A stretch of 64,000 bases of DNA, taken from positions 1 through 64,000 of the forward strand of contig DAIDHP010000001.1 of assembly GCA_027459625.1 (NCBI GenBank). Direction: 5' to 3'. The position numbers were made by a program, and so were the translations under genes. Numbering within the stretch: position 1 is the stretch's first letter; each line of letters begins with the position of its first letter. This document shows, piece by piece, positions 25,902 through 34,141 of the stretch. This stretch comes from Chthonomonadales bacterium. GTDB lineage: Bacteria > Armatimonadota > Chthonomonadetes > Chthonomonadales > CAJBBX01. The notes beneath the pieces are model-generated. The model made no database searches. It saw only the letters and a program-made list of their open reading frames with translations, and was not told where the DNA came from.

Positions 25902-26663
25902 CTATTGATTGAAAACATTCGGACCATACTCCAGCATCTCCTTGTAGGAGAATTTTTTGGCCGTCCCGCCAAGGTTGATGGCTATTACGGAGTTGGAACC
26001 GGCCGTTGCCACATGCCAAGTGCAGTATGTCAGCAAGGTGTGGTCTTCCGGGGGATATGCGTATTTCATCTGGTTGGGCAGATCCGTGGCTCCGCTGTTG
26101 GCGGGACCCGTCCAATCCATGCTGTAATGAATATCGTATAAGACGTTGCCGTTGTTATCCTTGGCCACAGTGCCATTAGGGTTGATGCGGGGTCCGATAT
26201 CGTAGGAATCCCATCCGTAGAAAACGCCTGACATGGCTGTGTTCCAGTTAGCGGCGCCGCCTGGCCATTGCGAGGGGACCACCGGGGCGATGGCGTTTAC
26301 GCCAAGGGTTTTATCTGTAATGGGGTTGTCATCGCATTTGAAGGCGCTTATATCCTTAACATATTCTCGATAGAGGAAACCGTTTGCGACTTGGTCGGCA
26401 GGCACGACCAAGGTTTGATTGTTCGGACCCAATTCATACTGAATCGTCTGAAGCAGCAAAGGAGGATACGAACCCTCGTCCTGATGATACATCATGGTGG
26501 CGACCCATATCTGGTGCAGGTTGGTCATGCACGACGACTGGCGCGCCTGCTCCTTCACTGAGCCCGCCACGGGAAATAGTATCGCGGCGAGCACCGCGAT
26601 AATAGCTATTACCGTGAGCAACTCGATTAGAGTGAATGCATGATTTCGAGTGACTCTATGCAT
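25902..26663 (-). CDS. Type IV pilin / pseudopilin-like major subunit
   Basis: The 253-aa product has the prepilin signal RNHA-FTLIELLTVIAIIAVLAAILFPV and the helix continuation VKEQARQSSCMTNLHQI, the form common in Armatimonadota and Planctomycetota. The residue before the cleavage site is Ala rather than Gly, which PilD-type peptidases tolerate less often. The C-terminal two thirds are a compact beta domain with WDSYDIGPR and HTLLTYCTWH. It is the only pilin of normal size in the locus and follows pilD, so it is the best candidate for the major subunit. It could instead be a pseudopilin serving secretion. Confidence 0.75.
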   Translation of the reverse strand: MHRVTRNHAFTLIELLTVIAIIAVLAAILFPVAGSVKEQARQSSCMTNLHQIWVATMMYHQDEGSYPPLLLQTIQYELGPNNQTLVVPADQVANGFLYREYVKDISAFKCDDNPITDKTLGVNAIAPVVPSQWPGGAANWNTAMSGVFYGWDSYDIGPRINPNGTVAKDNNGNVLYDIHYSMDWTGPANSGATDLPNQMKYAYPPEDHTLLTYCTWHVATAGSNSVIAINLGGTAKKFSYKEMLEYGPNVFNQ

Positions 26664-26801
26664 GGTACGATTCCATCCTTTCCGCGAACCTGCGCGGCGT
26701 GTATCCCTTCCGAAGGCTTCTTATCAAATATTGGCGAAAACGTTTACAATTCGTCTGTTCTGACGACAAAGAACCTTGCAATGTTCCTATTCCATCACAA
26801 T

Positions 26802-27839
26802 TTACCTCAAACCTGACATTCGAAGATAGATATTGATGAGTTTGTCGCCAAAAAAAACGGCGAGAAAAAACCCCGTCACCATATAGGGTCCGAATGGTAT
26901 GTGAGTCGGCCCAGGGACAAACTCATTTTCCTCATCCGCATAAGTCGACTGAACTTCGACAAAACGCCTTGCCGCCGGAATGCGAAGCCATGCAGCGATC
27001 TGAATGATCACGTCAACAAAAAAAACGTACGCCAGGCCGTATAACAGTATTTGCGTCAGGGTCGAAGGCTCCTCATCGGCATCCTGCTGCGGAGCGCCTG
27101 TCATATCCTCGTTCATTGCGCTTTTGGAGGAGCGTAGCCTCTCGTATAACACCATCCCTCCGCCGATCAGTGCGCCGGAAGCGATGGCGAGAAAGAAAGA
27201 GGCGGCCGCCAAACCGATGGGCAGCATCGCCCCTATCGCCCTAGCGAGCTTCACATCACCATCCCCCATGGAATCCCGTCCGAACAACATACGCCCGAGC
27301 AGTTGAATCAAAATAAAAAACGTCGTGAACACCATCGCACCGCCGACGGAGCGTGGCATCCATCCCCACAAGAGGCTATGCCCCGTCTCCCCGTGCATGG
27401 CGAACCACACATCCATCGCAATTGCAACAAACAGGGCGATGAAGTTAAGTTCATCGGGAATGATGAATAACTCCCAATCAATGAAAAACGCTGCAATTAG
27501 TGCGGAGCTAAACAGGCAATAGGATATGGTTTGCACATTGGGTCCGAAATGAATGAAGAACAGTAAAAAAAGCACGGCCGTGAAGAGTTCAACCAAGAAG
27601 TAACGCCAGGATATGGCGTGCCGGCATTTTTTACATTTCGCACCTAACAAGAGAAAGCTTATCAGGGGAATATTTTCAAGCGCGGATAACGGATGGCTGC
27701 AATACGGGCAATGCGACCCAGGATAAGCCAAAGACTCACCCCGGGGCAGCCTCCAAACCACCACGTTTAGAAAACTGCCGATGATTGCCCCAAAAATGAA
27801 TGCGATTACTGCCCAATACGCCACCGTATTAACCGGCAA
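26802..27839 (-). CDS. pilD: Prepilin peptidase / N-methyltransferase
   Basis: The product (345 aa) opens PVNTVAYWAVIAFIFGAIIG followed by SFLNVVVWRLP. A zinc-binding CPYC and CKKC pair marks the methylating bifunctional type, and the two catalytic Asp motifs are present (FIDWELFIIPDEL and MGDGDVKLA), as is IPFGPY near the end. It cleaves and methylates prepilins in the inner membrane with eight or so helices. The TTG at 27839 has a GGAGGGAG ribosome site, whereas the longer TTG start at 27866 does not, so the shorter form is chosen. A non-membrane insert of about 70 residues (AMNEDMTGAPQQDADEEPS to FVPGPTH) separates the last helices, longer than usual. Confidence 0.93.
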   Translation of the reverse strand: MPVNTVAYWAVIAFIFGAIIGSFLNVVVWRLPRGESLAYPGSHCPYCSHPLSALENIPLISFLLLGAKCKKCRHAISWRYFLVELFTAVLFLLFFIHFGPNVQTISYCLFSSALIAAFFIDWELFIIPDELNFIALFVAIAMDVWFAMHGETGHSLLWGWMPRSVGGAMVFTTFFILIQLLGRMLFGRDSMGDGDVKLARAIGAMLPIGLAAASFFLAIASGALIGGGMVLYERLRSSKSAMNEDMTGAPQQDADEEPSTLTQILLYGLAYVFFVDVIIQIAAWLRIPAARRFVEVQSTYADEENEFVPGPTHIPFGPYMVTGFFLAVFFGDKLINIYLRMSGLR

Positions 27840-27923
27840 GTAACATCTCCCTCCGAAAAAACTCAAGGGAAGGGAGCGTCTGAAAACGCCCCCCTTCCGG
27901 ATAACGCTCTGTAATTCTTTCGA

Positions 27924-29150
27924 TTAGCCGCCCCCGCCTCCGGACAGGTTGCTAATGACCGCGATCAATGGCATAAACATGGAGATGACGATAAATCCCA
28001 CGATGACGCCGAGAAACACGATCAATACAGGTTCGATGGCGGCGGCCAAGCTTTGCAACTGGGCGTCGACCTCTTGCTCGTAGAATTCCGCCACCTTTGT
28101 GAGCATATGATCCAACGATCCGGATTCCTCGCCTATCGATATCATGTGCACCACCATCGGCGGGAACATTCCGCTCCGCTCCAGAGGCTCCTTAATCTGC
28201 TCGCCTTCTCGTATGCGGTTTCGAGCCTCGAAAATGGAATCCGCCATGAGGGAGTTGCCGACAGTCTCCGCCACGGTCTCCATCGCCTGCAGAATCGGCA
28301 CGCCGGATACGAGCAAAGTTCCCAAGGTTCTACCGAAACGGGCAAGGGATATCTTGTGATTCAATTTTCCGAAAACGGGGAGTTTCAACTTTACGCGATC
28401 CATAACGCGCCGCCCTATTCTCGTGGAGCCGAAAAGCTTGAACGCAATATAGATACACACCACAATGATGATTCCCATCCACCACTTGGCCTTGAGGAAG
28501 TTACTGAAGTCCACCAGCATCTGAGTGGACCATGGTAACGATTTCATTCCCAAACCTTTGAACAATTCAATGAATTTCGGAATAACGAAAGAACACAGAC
28601 CCAGCACAATGATTACGGAGAAAACAACCACAATCACAGGATAGGTCATAGCGGATTTCACTTTGCGCCTTAACTCCATATCCTTTTCAAGGAACATGGA
28701 GAGTCTCTGCAAGGATTCCTCCAAAACGCCTCCCACCTCTCCGGCATGGATCAAACCGATAAAAAGGTTGGAGAAGGTCTTCGGGTACTTGCTCATCGAT
28801 TTGGTTAGAGTCTGTCCGGATTCCACCTGTTCGGATACATCAATGATAATTCGCCGAAGTTTCGGATTTGAGGTCTGCTGACTGAGAACATCCAGAGAGC
28901 GAACGAGCGACACGCCCGCGTCGATCATAGTGGAGAACTGACGGCAGAATACGGAGATGTCCGCCAAGCCCACCCTGCCCCAACCAGCCCCTGCGTTCGC
29001 TTTGCGCTGCGCTTTAGTCTGCTTGATGTCGGCAACGGTGAACCCCTGCTCCTGCAATCGCTTGCGGAGAATATCCACATTCTCCGCTTCCGATGTGCCG
29101 GAACGTGTTTGCCCGCTGGCATCACGAACGGTATATGCAAATGTTGCCAT
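27924..29150 (-). CDS. pilC: Type IV pilus inner-membrane platform protein PilC
   Basis: The 408-aa product shows the two T2SF/PilC halves. An N-terminal segment (FAYTVRDASGQTRSGTSEAE, then LRKRLQEQGF) is followed by FCRQFSTMIDAGVSLVRSLDVL and GEVGGVLEESLQRLS. The first hydrophobic helix is at about 175-195, then the repeat half has ARFGRTLGTLLVSGVPIL and IGEESGSLDHMLTKVAEFYE, with two further helices. Length matches the family. It lies between pilT and pilD with an AAAGGGGGAG ribosome site. It sits at the base of the pilus and couples PilB/PilT to pilin movement. Confidence 0.95.
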   Translation of the reverse strand: MATFAYTVRDASGQTRSGTSEAENVDILRKRLQEQGFTVADIKQTKAQRKANAGAGWGRVGLADISVFCRQFSTMIDAGVSLVRSLDVLSQQTSNPKLRRIIIDVSEQVESGQTLTKSMSKYPKTFSNLFIGLIHAGEVGGVLEESLQRLSMFLEKDMELRRKVKSAMTYPVIVVVFSVIIVLGLCSFVIPKFIELFKGLGMKSLPWSTQMLVDFSNFLKAKWWMGIIIVVCIYIAFKLFGSTRIGRRVMDRVKLKLPVFGKLNHKISLARFGRTLGTLLVSGVPILQAMETVAETVGNSLMADSIFEARNRIREGEQIKEPLERSGMFPPMVVHMISIGEESGSLDHMLTKVAEFYEQEVDAQLQSLAAAIEPVLIVFLGVIVGFIVISMFMPLIAVISNLSGGGGG

Positions 29151-29221
29151 ATTACTCCCCCTTTAGGGATACATCCTACGAAATCGAATAGGAGGACATT
29201 ATCACCCTCCCAAAATATATC

Positions 29222-30400
29222 TTAGCGCGTTGTGCGCATCGGCTGCGCGTTTCCACCTGCAGGACCGCTGAGGGTGCGAATCATCTTCTCCAATTCCTGC
29301 GAGTTCATGGCTCTCTCCATGGCGAGTTCGAAAGTGATCGTGCCGCGAAGATAGAGGTCGCGCAGGGATTGATCCATAGTCTGCATGCCAAGATTGGCGC
29401 TCGTTTGGATCATGGATGTGATCTGATGTGCCTTGGATTCACGAATGAGGTTGCGAATGGCGGGACTTGCGGTCATAATCTCCAAGGCGCAAATGCGGCC
29501 CGGCTGGTTCGCTCGCGGCAACAACTGCTGACAAATGATCGCTTGCAGGTTATTCGAGAGCTGCAAACGAACCTGTTCCTGCTGTCCGGGCGGAAACGCA
29601 TCCACGATGCGCTCCACGGAAGTCGCGGCGCTGTTTGTGTGCAAAGTGGCGAAGACAAGGTGACCGGTTTCGGCGGCGGACACAGCCATCTGCATGGTCT
29701 CGAGGTCTCGCATTTCACCGACCAATATCACATCCGGGTCCTCGCGCAAGGCGGCGCGCAAGGCGTTGGCGAAAGCCCTTGTGTCCTGTCCCACTTCGCG
29801 TTGATTGATGATACTGAAATTGTGCGAGTGTAAATACTCAATCGGATCCTCGATTGTCAGGACGTGCACGCTTCGCTCCGTATTGATCGAATTGATCATC
29901 GCCGCGAGCGTGGTGGATTTACCCGACCCGGTAGGTCCGGTGACAAGTATCAAACCGCGCGGAAGCCGAGTGAGATCCTCCAAAATCGCGGGCAATTGCA
30001 GATCCTTCAGAGTTGGGATTTTTGCGGGAATCACGCGAAAAGCGGTGGCGACATTGCCTCTGTCACGATACACGTTAACACGAAACCGCGAAATACGCCC
30101 CAACTGATAGGAGAAGTCAAGCTCAAACTGAGTCTCGAACCGCTGTATCTGATCGTCCGTCAGGATATCGTAAATCAGTCGTTGCGACTCTTGCGGTATC
30201 ACTTTTTCGTAGTTGGTGGGGATCAAAGCTCCGTCTATGCGAAGAACAGGAGGAAGCCCTACGGAAATATGAAGATCGGAAGCCTTCTTATCCACCACGA
30301 GCTTGAGCAAATCATCGATATGTGCCTCGGCTAGTGGTTTCGTCTTTGATGATTCCGATGCGACGCCCTGTGCGGGTAGCTGTTGTGTCTGCTCTGCCAA
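29222..30400 (-). CDS. pilT: Pilus retraction ATPase PilT
   Basis: The 392-aa product has the PilT N-domain (KKASDLHISVGLPPVLRIDG), Walker A GPTGSGKSTT near residues 152-161, the Asp box TIEDPIEYLH, Walker B VILVGEMRDLETM, the His box TLHTNSA, and the PilT-specific C-terminal AIRNLIRE motif near 313. It is a hexameric cytoplasmic ATPase that depolymerises pili. The start is TTG with a strong GGAGG site seven bases upstream. It is encoded directly after pilB. A second PilT-like gene in this window (38229) lacks the exact AIRNLIRE motif, so this is the main retraction motor. Confidence 0.95.
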   Translation of the reverse strand: MAEQTQQLPAQGVASESSKTKPLAEAHIDDLLKLVVDKKASDLHISVGLPPVLRIDGALIPTNYEKVIPQESQRLIYDILTDDQIQRFETQFELDFSYQLGRISRFRVNVYRDRGNVATAFRVIPAKIPTLKDLQLPAILEDLTRLPRGLILVTGPTGSGKSTTLAAMINSINTERSVHVLTIEDPIEYLHSHNFSIINQREVGQDTRAFANALRAALREDPDVILVGEMRDLETMQMAVSAAETGHLVFATLHTNSAATSVERIVDAFPPGQQEQVRLQLSNNLQAIICQQLLPRANQPGRICALEIMTASPAIRNLIRESKAHQITSMIQTSANLGMQTMDQSLRDLYLRGTITFELAMERAMNSQELEKMIRTLSGPAGGNAQPMRTTR

Positions 30401-30488
30401 AGGAAAACCTCCGTACCAAAAAATATGTTTAACTCGTTCATGGAACGCGGATCGCTCCTGCGAGATATCCGCGCTCCATGCAAAGACA

Positions 30489-32327
30489 CTAATGTCCGGC
30501 GGTGAACACCACGCGCATCACTTCTTCCGGAGTTGTGACACCTTCAAGGACTTTGGCAAGCCCATCCTCTCGCAACTCCTGCATGCCATTCGCTCGAGCG
30601 GCGTCCCGAATATCGTTCAGAGGAGCACGGCGCACAACCAATTCAGCGATCTCGTCATTCACCGACATCAACGAGCATATAGCCACTCGGCCTTTGTACC
30701 CTGTATCACGGCACATCTCGCAACCCTTCCCTCTCCAGAGGGTGACTTTCTGGTCGACGGAATCAGGTCTGAAACCGAAACGACGCAAATCCGCTGCATC
30801 CACCTCGTAAGGTTCCTTGCAGTTGTTGCAAACCTTGCGCGCCAGTCTCTGCGCCAGAACTCCGATGACCGTGGCTGAAATCAAATAGGGTTCAATTCCC
30901 ATGTCCACAAGGCGGATGACGGCGGACGGGGCATCGTTCGTATGTAGCGTCGTCAGAACCAAGTGTCCTGTCAAGGATGATTCCACGGCGATCTCGGCGG
31001 TTTCCAAGTCGCGCATCTCTCCGATCATTATAATATCCGGGTCCTGTCGGAGGAAGGCTCTTAACGCGGCGGAGAATGTCAGTCCCGCTTTTTTATTCAC
31101 GTGAACCTGAGTAATACCGCTGAGCTGATACTCCACAGGGTCCTCAATGGTGAGAATGTTTTTCTCAATGGTGTTAAGCTTGTTGAGAACGGAATACTGG
31201 GTGGTCGTTTTTCCGGAACCGGTTGGTCCCGTGGAAAGGAACATGCCGTTTGGCTGTGACACCAACTCCTCCACCTGCGCCTGCAATTCCGCATTTAAGC
31301 CCAGCTTATGCAAGCCGATCATAATGCTCGACTTGTCCAAAATTCTGCAGACAACTTTTTCGCCGTGCAGATTGGGCAGACAGTTTACACGCAGGTCGTA
31401 ATCCTTGTTTTCGTAACGGATAGGGATACGACCATCCTGAGGAACACGTCTTTCGGCGATGTTCATTTCCGACATGATCTTGAAACGAGAGATCAGCGGG
31501 GCTTGAATGTATTTTGGCATGGTCATCGTTTCGCGCAAAACGCCGTCAACACGATAGCGCACGCGAACCCCCCGGCGATCCGGTTCCAAATGGATATCGG
31601 AAGCCCCTTCGTTGATCGCCTGCTGGATAATCGCGTTCGCCACGCGTATGATCGGCGCGGCTTTCGCCATCTCCTCGACGGCTTCGCCTTCAATCTCCGC
31701 ATCCATATCCGAATCGATATTCGGGTTGGCGCCGTGCTTGGCAACGTTCTCCCGGATTTCGGACATCAGGTCGCTCATCATGCTGCCGCCGCCAGCGCCG
31801 GCTTTAAACGGATTCATCCCTCCAACGGCGGACCCAGTCGCCCCCGCCCCTCCAATGGAGGAGGCGTCCGTTGTGGCGGACGCGGAGGTGTTGCCATACG
31901 CTCTGCTGATCGCGTCCTCAATGGCGCCAGGCGATGCCAAAACCGCCCGAACCGTGCAACGAGATACCATGCGCAAATCATCCGCAGCGTATGGATTGTT
32001 CACATCCCCCATAGCCACATATAGCGTATTGGTGGCGCTGTCCTTGCGAATGGGGATTACATTATATCGTTTCGCGATATTCTCCGGCACCACATTCACT
32101 GCGCTAGGCTCGGGGGTGAAACGTGTCAAGTCCACAAATTGAAGACCCAGTTCATGCGCCTTGCCCTCTGTCACATCACGTTCCGTGGCGAAACCCAACT
32201 CAATCAGAATTTTGCCCAGATCGCCACGAGATTGTTTTTGCATGTCTTGGGCTTGTTTCAATTGATCGGTGGAGATGAATTTTTTCTCCACCAAGTATTC
32301 GCCCATGCTTTTTCTAGCCATCACCAT
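30489..32327 (-). CDS. pilB: Pilus assembly ATPase PilB
   Basis: The 612-aa product has two MshEN-like N-terminal units (MGEYLVEKKFISTDQLKQAQ and GDLGKILIELGFATERD), which in related ATPases bind cyclic di-GMP. An Ala/Gly-rich linker (about 150-185) precedes the core. Core motifs are SDIHLEPD, Walker A TGPTGSGKTTT, Walker B DIIMIGEMRDLETAEIA, the His box TTLHTNDAPSA, and a zinc site CNNC with CEMC. It powers pilus extension. AGGA lies five bases before the ATG, and a good promoter with a dyad is upstream. Cyclic di-GMP control is inference from the N-domain type. Confidence 0.95.
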   Translation of the reverse strand: MVMARKSMGEYLVEKKFISTDQLKQAQDMQKQSRGDLGKILIELGFATERDVTEGKAHELGLQFVDLTRFTPEPSAVNVVPENIAKRYNVIPIRKDSATNTLYVAMGDVNNPYAADDLRMVSRCTVRAVLASPGAIEDAISRAYGNTSASATTDASSIGGAGATGSAVGGMNPFKAGAGGGSMMSDLMSEIRENVAKHGANPNIDSDMDAEIEGEAVEEMAKAAPIIRVANAIIQQAINEGASDIHLEPDRRGVRVRYRVDGVLRETMTMPKYIQAPLISRFKIMSEMNIAERRVPQDGRIPIRYENKDYDLRVNCLPNLHGEKVVCRILDKSSIMIGLHKLGLNAELQAQVEELVSQPNGMFLSTGPTGSGKTTTQYSVLNKLNTIEKNILTIEDPVEYQLSGITQVHVNKKAGLTFSAALRAFLRQDPDIIMIGEMRDLETAEIAVESSLTGHLVLTTLHTNDAPSAVIRLVDMGIEPYLISATVIGVLAQRLARKVCNNCKEPYEVDAADLRRFGFRPDSVDQKVTLWRGKGCEMCRDTGYKGRVAICSLMSVNDEIAELVVRRAPLNDIRDAARANGMQELREDGLAKVLEGVTTPEEVMRVVFTAGH

Positions 32328-32383
32328 TTTTGTCCTGCCTGGCTCGATATTGGATATTTCGTCTTTGAAACGTGTATCGCGCG

Positions 32384-32412
32384 ATTATATCACAGTTTGC
32401 TAACATTAGCAA
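32384..32412 (-). promoter_or_regulatory. pilB promoter overlapped by a dyad operator
   Basis: On the minus strand TTGCTA (32412-32407) and TATAAT (32389-32384) are spaced 17 bases apart. The dyad TTGCTAA-TG-TTAGCAA (32397-32412) covers the -35 box and the front of the spacer, a typical place for a repressor or an activator. The leader to the pilB ATG is about 50 bases. No transcription factor gene for it is apparent in the window. Confidence 0.65.
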
Positions 32413-32500
32413 TAGGTTATAATATCACCGCGTTTCTTTCTCTCAAAGATTGATCTTTCTCAGTATCCGCTATCGTCGTTTATTGGTTCGTTACAATACT

Positions 32501-33403
32501 TCAGGGAACGCCCATCTTCCGCTTAGCCGCCTCTCGCATCGCCTCCACGGAGGGTTCCCGCTGAGTCCAGATTTGAAAAGCCACGGCTCCTTGCTGTATC
32601 AACATCTCCAAGCCGTTCAACGTCTTCGCACCAGCTTCCCTGGCGCACCTTAGAAAACGGGTCTCATATGGATTATATATCAAATCATACGCCAACATTC
32701 CGGAATGAAAGGATTCAGGTGGGATGGGGGGCATGGAATCCATGTCGGGATGCATTCCCAACGTAGTGGTGTTTACAACCAATTCCGCCGCTTCCATCAT
32801 TTCCGTTATCTTGCCGACATCCTGAAAACGCACACAGTCGATCTTATCCGAATCCAAAATACGGCTTATCCGCAACGCCAGTTCTTCCGCTCTTTCAACC
32901 GTTCTGTTTGCGATGGTTACTCTCGCCCCTTCTTTGACGAGACGATATACTACCGATCGGGACGCCCCGCCGGCGCCCAACACCAAGACATGCGAACCCT
33001 TGAAGGAAAGCCCTGTATCATTCAATGAGCGTAAAAATCCCTCACCGTCCGTATTGTAACCTTTCAGTTCGCCGTCCACCGGATGTATCGTGTTAACGGC
33101 GCCAACCGCCTTCGCTTCAGGCGATATCCAATCCAGACAGGATATGGCTCTCTCTTTGTGGGGAACAGTAAGATTGATTCCCCGTATTCCCAGCGGATTA
33201 ATAATGCGAATCGCCGAATCGAGATGGTCCGGCTTAACGGTAAATGGAATATAAATATAATTCAGTCCGAGGAAAGCTATCGACGCATTATGAATGGTTG
33301 GCGATAGCGAATGCTCCACAGGATAACCAAATACGGCAAAAACCTGAGTTTGCCCGTTCACCTCGGGTACACGGACACTATCCGGTCGGTTAGACGACCC
33401 CAT
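32501..33403 (-). CDS. aroE: Shikimate dehydrogenase
   Basis: The 300-aa product reduces 3-dehydroshikimate to shikimate with NADPH in the aromatic amino acid pathway. Seen are the substrate motif GYPVEHSLSPTIHN, the catalytic Lys in NLTVPHKE, the NTDG motif (GYNTDGEGF), the nucleotide motif VLGAGGASRSVVY and the NADP-type ANRTVERAEEL. Length is slightly above the usual 270-290 because of a 20-residue N-terminal extension. It lies between yqeG and pilB, a linkage seen in several bacteria with type IV pili. Its ATG lies inside an upstream short reading frame, described separately. Confidence 0.95.
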   Translation of the reverse strand: MGSSNRPDSVRVPEVNGQTQVFAVFGYPVEHSLSPTIHNASIAFLGLNYIYIPFTVKPDHLDSAIRIINPLGIRGINLTVPHKERAISCLDWISPEAKAVGAVNTIHPVDGELKGYNTDGEGFLRSLNDTGLSFKGSHVLVLGAGGASRSVVYRLVKEGARVTIANRTVERAEELALRISRILDSDKIDCVRFQDVGKITEMMEAAELVVNTTTLGMHPDMDSMPPIPPESFHSGMLAYDLIYNPYETRFLRCAREAGAKTLNGLEMLIQQGAVAFQIWTQREPSVEAMREAAKRKMGVP

Positions 33404-33440
33404 TGTAACTTTTGTTCCTTGATGTAACTGCGGCGCTCAT
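33390..33440 (-). CDS. Possible 16-codon leader peptide overlapping the aroE start
   Basis: An ATG at 33440 has a better ribosome site (GGAGG, five bases upstream) than aroE itself, and encodes MSAAVTSRNKSYNGVV before a TAA. The stop overlaps the first codons of aroE in another frame (the aroE ATG at 33403 lies inside the leader), so ribosomes finishing the leader could restart on aroE. No run of aromatic codons is present (one Tyr), so classic attenuation is not suggested. Translational coupling is inference. Confidence 0.4.
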   Translation of the reverse strand: MSAAVTSRNKSYNGVV

Positions 33441-33524
33441 TTTCCCCTCCGCCCGCCGGTTGATGGTTTCTTGCAAGAACCGTTGGAGAGGGGGTTTTCC
33501 GCAATTACATTTCCCTATAAAGCT

Positions 33525-33553
33525 ATTATACACAAAAGCGATCCAATCGGCAA
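33525..33553 (-). promoter_or_regulatory. Probable promoter of aroE
   Basis: TTGCCG (33553-33548) and TATAAT (33530-33525) on the minus strand are spaced by 17 bases. Directly upstream is a run of eight T after the yqeG stop, which may end the ruvX-mltG-yqeG transcript. The predicted leader is about 115 bases and contains the 16-codon reading frame. Confidence 0.55.
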
Positions 33554-33586
33554 AAAAAACAAAAGAAATCAAAGAATATTTTCCGA

Positions 33587-34141
33587 CTATGAGGAGGGTG
33601 CATCATCTTCCTGCAAAACCCCGCACCTGCGAAACCAAAAGAGCAGCGCCGATTCGGCTACACGGCTCACTTTGGTGCCCACAAACTCCCTGTGCGCGAT
33701 CGGCTTCACCATCACAGTATAGATGCCTAATCTATTACCGCCCAATACATCCGTGAACATCTGATCGCCAACCATCACCGTGTCAGCCGGAGAGACATCC
33801 AACTCCTTCAACGCGCTAAGATACCCCCGCTTGCCGGGTTTCCAGGCATGGCGAATATAAGGGATATCCAATTCCTCGGATAGCTTTTTCAATCTCTTGC
33901 CAAACCGAGTGTTGGAGATAAGGCATAATTTGATGCCATTCTCCTTTAATTCGCTTAGCCAATCGCGTACCGCATCCGACACCTCGTGACGCTGCCACGG
34001 AACCAGTGTGTTGTCCAAATCCAACAGAACCGCTTTCACCCCTCTGCTCGTCAACTCCCGTACGCCTATTTGAGACACACCCAGGTGACAGTATTTGCGC
34101 GGGCAACATAGATAAACACCGCCCCTCTTCGAATTATCCAT
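33587..34141 (-). CDS. yqeG: YqeG-family HAD phosphatase
   Basis: The product (184 aa) has the HAD motif I LLDLDNTLVPW, motif II LCLISNTRFGKR, the Lys in HAWKPGKRGY and motif III VMVGDQMFTDVLGGNRLG, the order and spacing of the YqeG/HAD-IIIA group, close to phosphatidylglycerophosphatase Gep4. Its substrate is not established here. The ATG at 34141 overlaps the mltG stop by 8 bases. A GTG at 34153 and a GTG eight codons downstream (34117), the latter with a purine-rich site and the usual family length to motif I, are alternative starts. Confidence 0.85.
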   Translation of the reverse strand: MDNSKRGGVYLCCPRKYCHLGVSQIGVRELTSRGVKAVLLDLDNTLVPWQRHEVSDAVRDWLSELKENGIKLCLISNTRFGKRLKKLSEELDIPYIRHAWKPGKRGYLSALKELDVSPADTVMVGDQMFTDVLGGNRLGIYTVMVKPIAHREFVGTKVSRVAESALLFWFRRCGVLQEDDAPSS

